Below are positions 63,814 to 64,000 of a stretch of DNA of 64,000 nucleotides, piece after piece. Position numbers and translations under genes: made by a program. The stretch's first letter is position 1, and the number at the start of each line of letters is the position of its first letter. The stretch comes from Streblospio benedicti (taxonomy: Eukaryota > Annelida > Polychaeta > Spionida > Spionidae), in NCBI GenBank assembly GCA_019095985.1, contig CM032660.1, positions 60,554,092 through 60,618,091 on the forward strand. Reading direction: 5' to 3'. Below the pieces are notes generated by a model. The model was not told the origin of the DNA. It saw only the letters and a program-made list of their open reading frames with translations, and did not search any database.

Positions 63814-64000
63814 GTATGCTTCTAAGGTTTAGTGGTGAACCAGTTGGACTAGGTGATGAGCTTGAGTTCATAAATATGTGTGCAATTTAAGTTACATTTC
63901 AAGGCAATAGAATGATAAACATATACTATAATTTGATTCAACTATATTTATTACCGTATTTTATACCGTATTGTAAAAAAACATTAAAAAAATCTCAAAA

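Overview
The window is AT-rich genomic DNA from an animal, most likely a marine invertebrate. The support is long introns with GT/AG borders and consistent phases, recognisable metazoan genes (NRDE2, a NUP205 piece, a flavin amine oxidase, a 2-O-sulfotransferase, a C2H2 zinc-finger gene), and many miniature DNA transposons plus LINE and Penelope-like fragments. I cannot name the species. Two runs of exactly 100 N (31795-31894 and 49415-49514) cut it into three contigs, A (1-31794), B (31895-49414) and C (49515-64000). The first ~1 kb looks like poor-quality read tail. No retrovirus, LTR element or Polinton was recognised.

Contig A: a decayed RING/B-box (TRIM-like) fragment on the minus strand (1.2-1.8 kb), a complete single-exon C2H2 zinc-finger gene (2.4-3.77 kb), then twelve plus-strand exons of the C-terminal two-thirds of NRDE2 (7.1-31.8 kb). 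The NRDE2 introns are full of TA-flanked miniature elements, two of them self-nested, a 1.74-kb tandem duplication, a Penelope-like fragment and a LINE ORF1 fragment. Contig B: a complete five-exon secreted or GPI-anchored FAD amine (polyamine) oxidase on the minus strand (32.6-40.8 kb), head-to-head with an intronless HS2ST/UST-type 2-O-sulfotransferase (42.85-43.86 kb), then 5.5 kb of repeats. Contig C: a small NUP205-like fragment (49.7-54.4 kb) whose last intron holds a ~2.8-kb TTAA-flanked palindrome; LINE and hAT remnants (55-56.8 kb); then seven plus-strand exons of the N-terminal part of NRDE2 (58.96-63.8 kb), running off the window.

The main structural oddity is that NRDE2 occurs twice on the same strand in non-overlapping pieces, with the C-terminal part upstream of the N-terminal part. 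The simplest reading is that contigs A and C are joined in the wrong order across unsized gaps; a rearranged or duplicated locus is the alternative. Other points are an amine oxidase with His where the family has its flavin-site Lys, and a small hairpin signature (CTGANGA, stem, GAAA) that recurs in unrelated-looking repeats across the window. The genes do not form an obvious pathway: NRDE2 acts in nuclear RNA surveillance, NUP205 is a nuclear pore scaffold protein, and the oxidase and sulfotransferase belong to the secretory or extracellular system.
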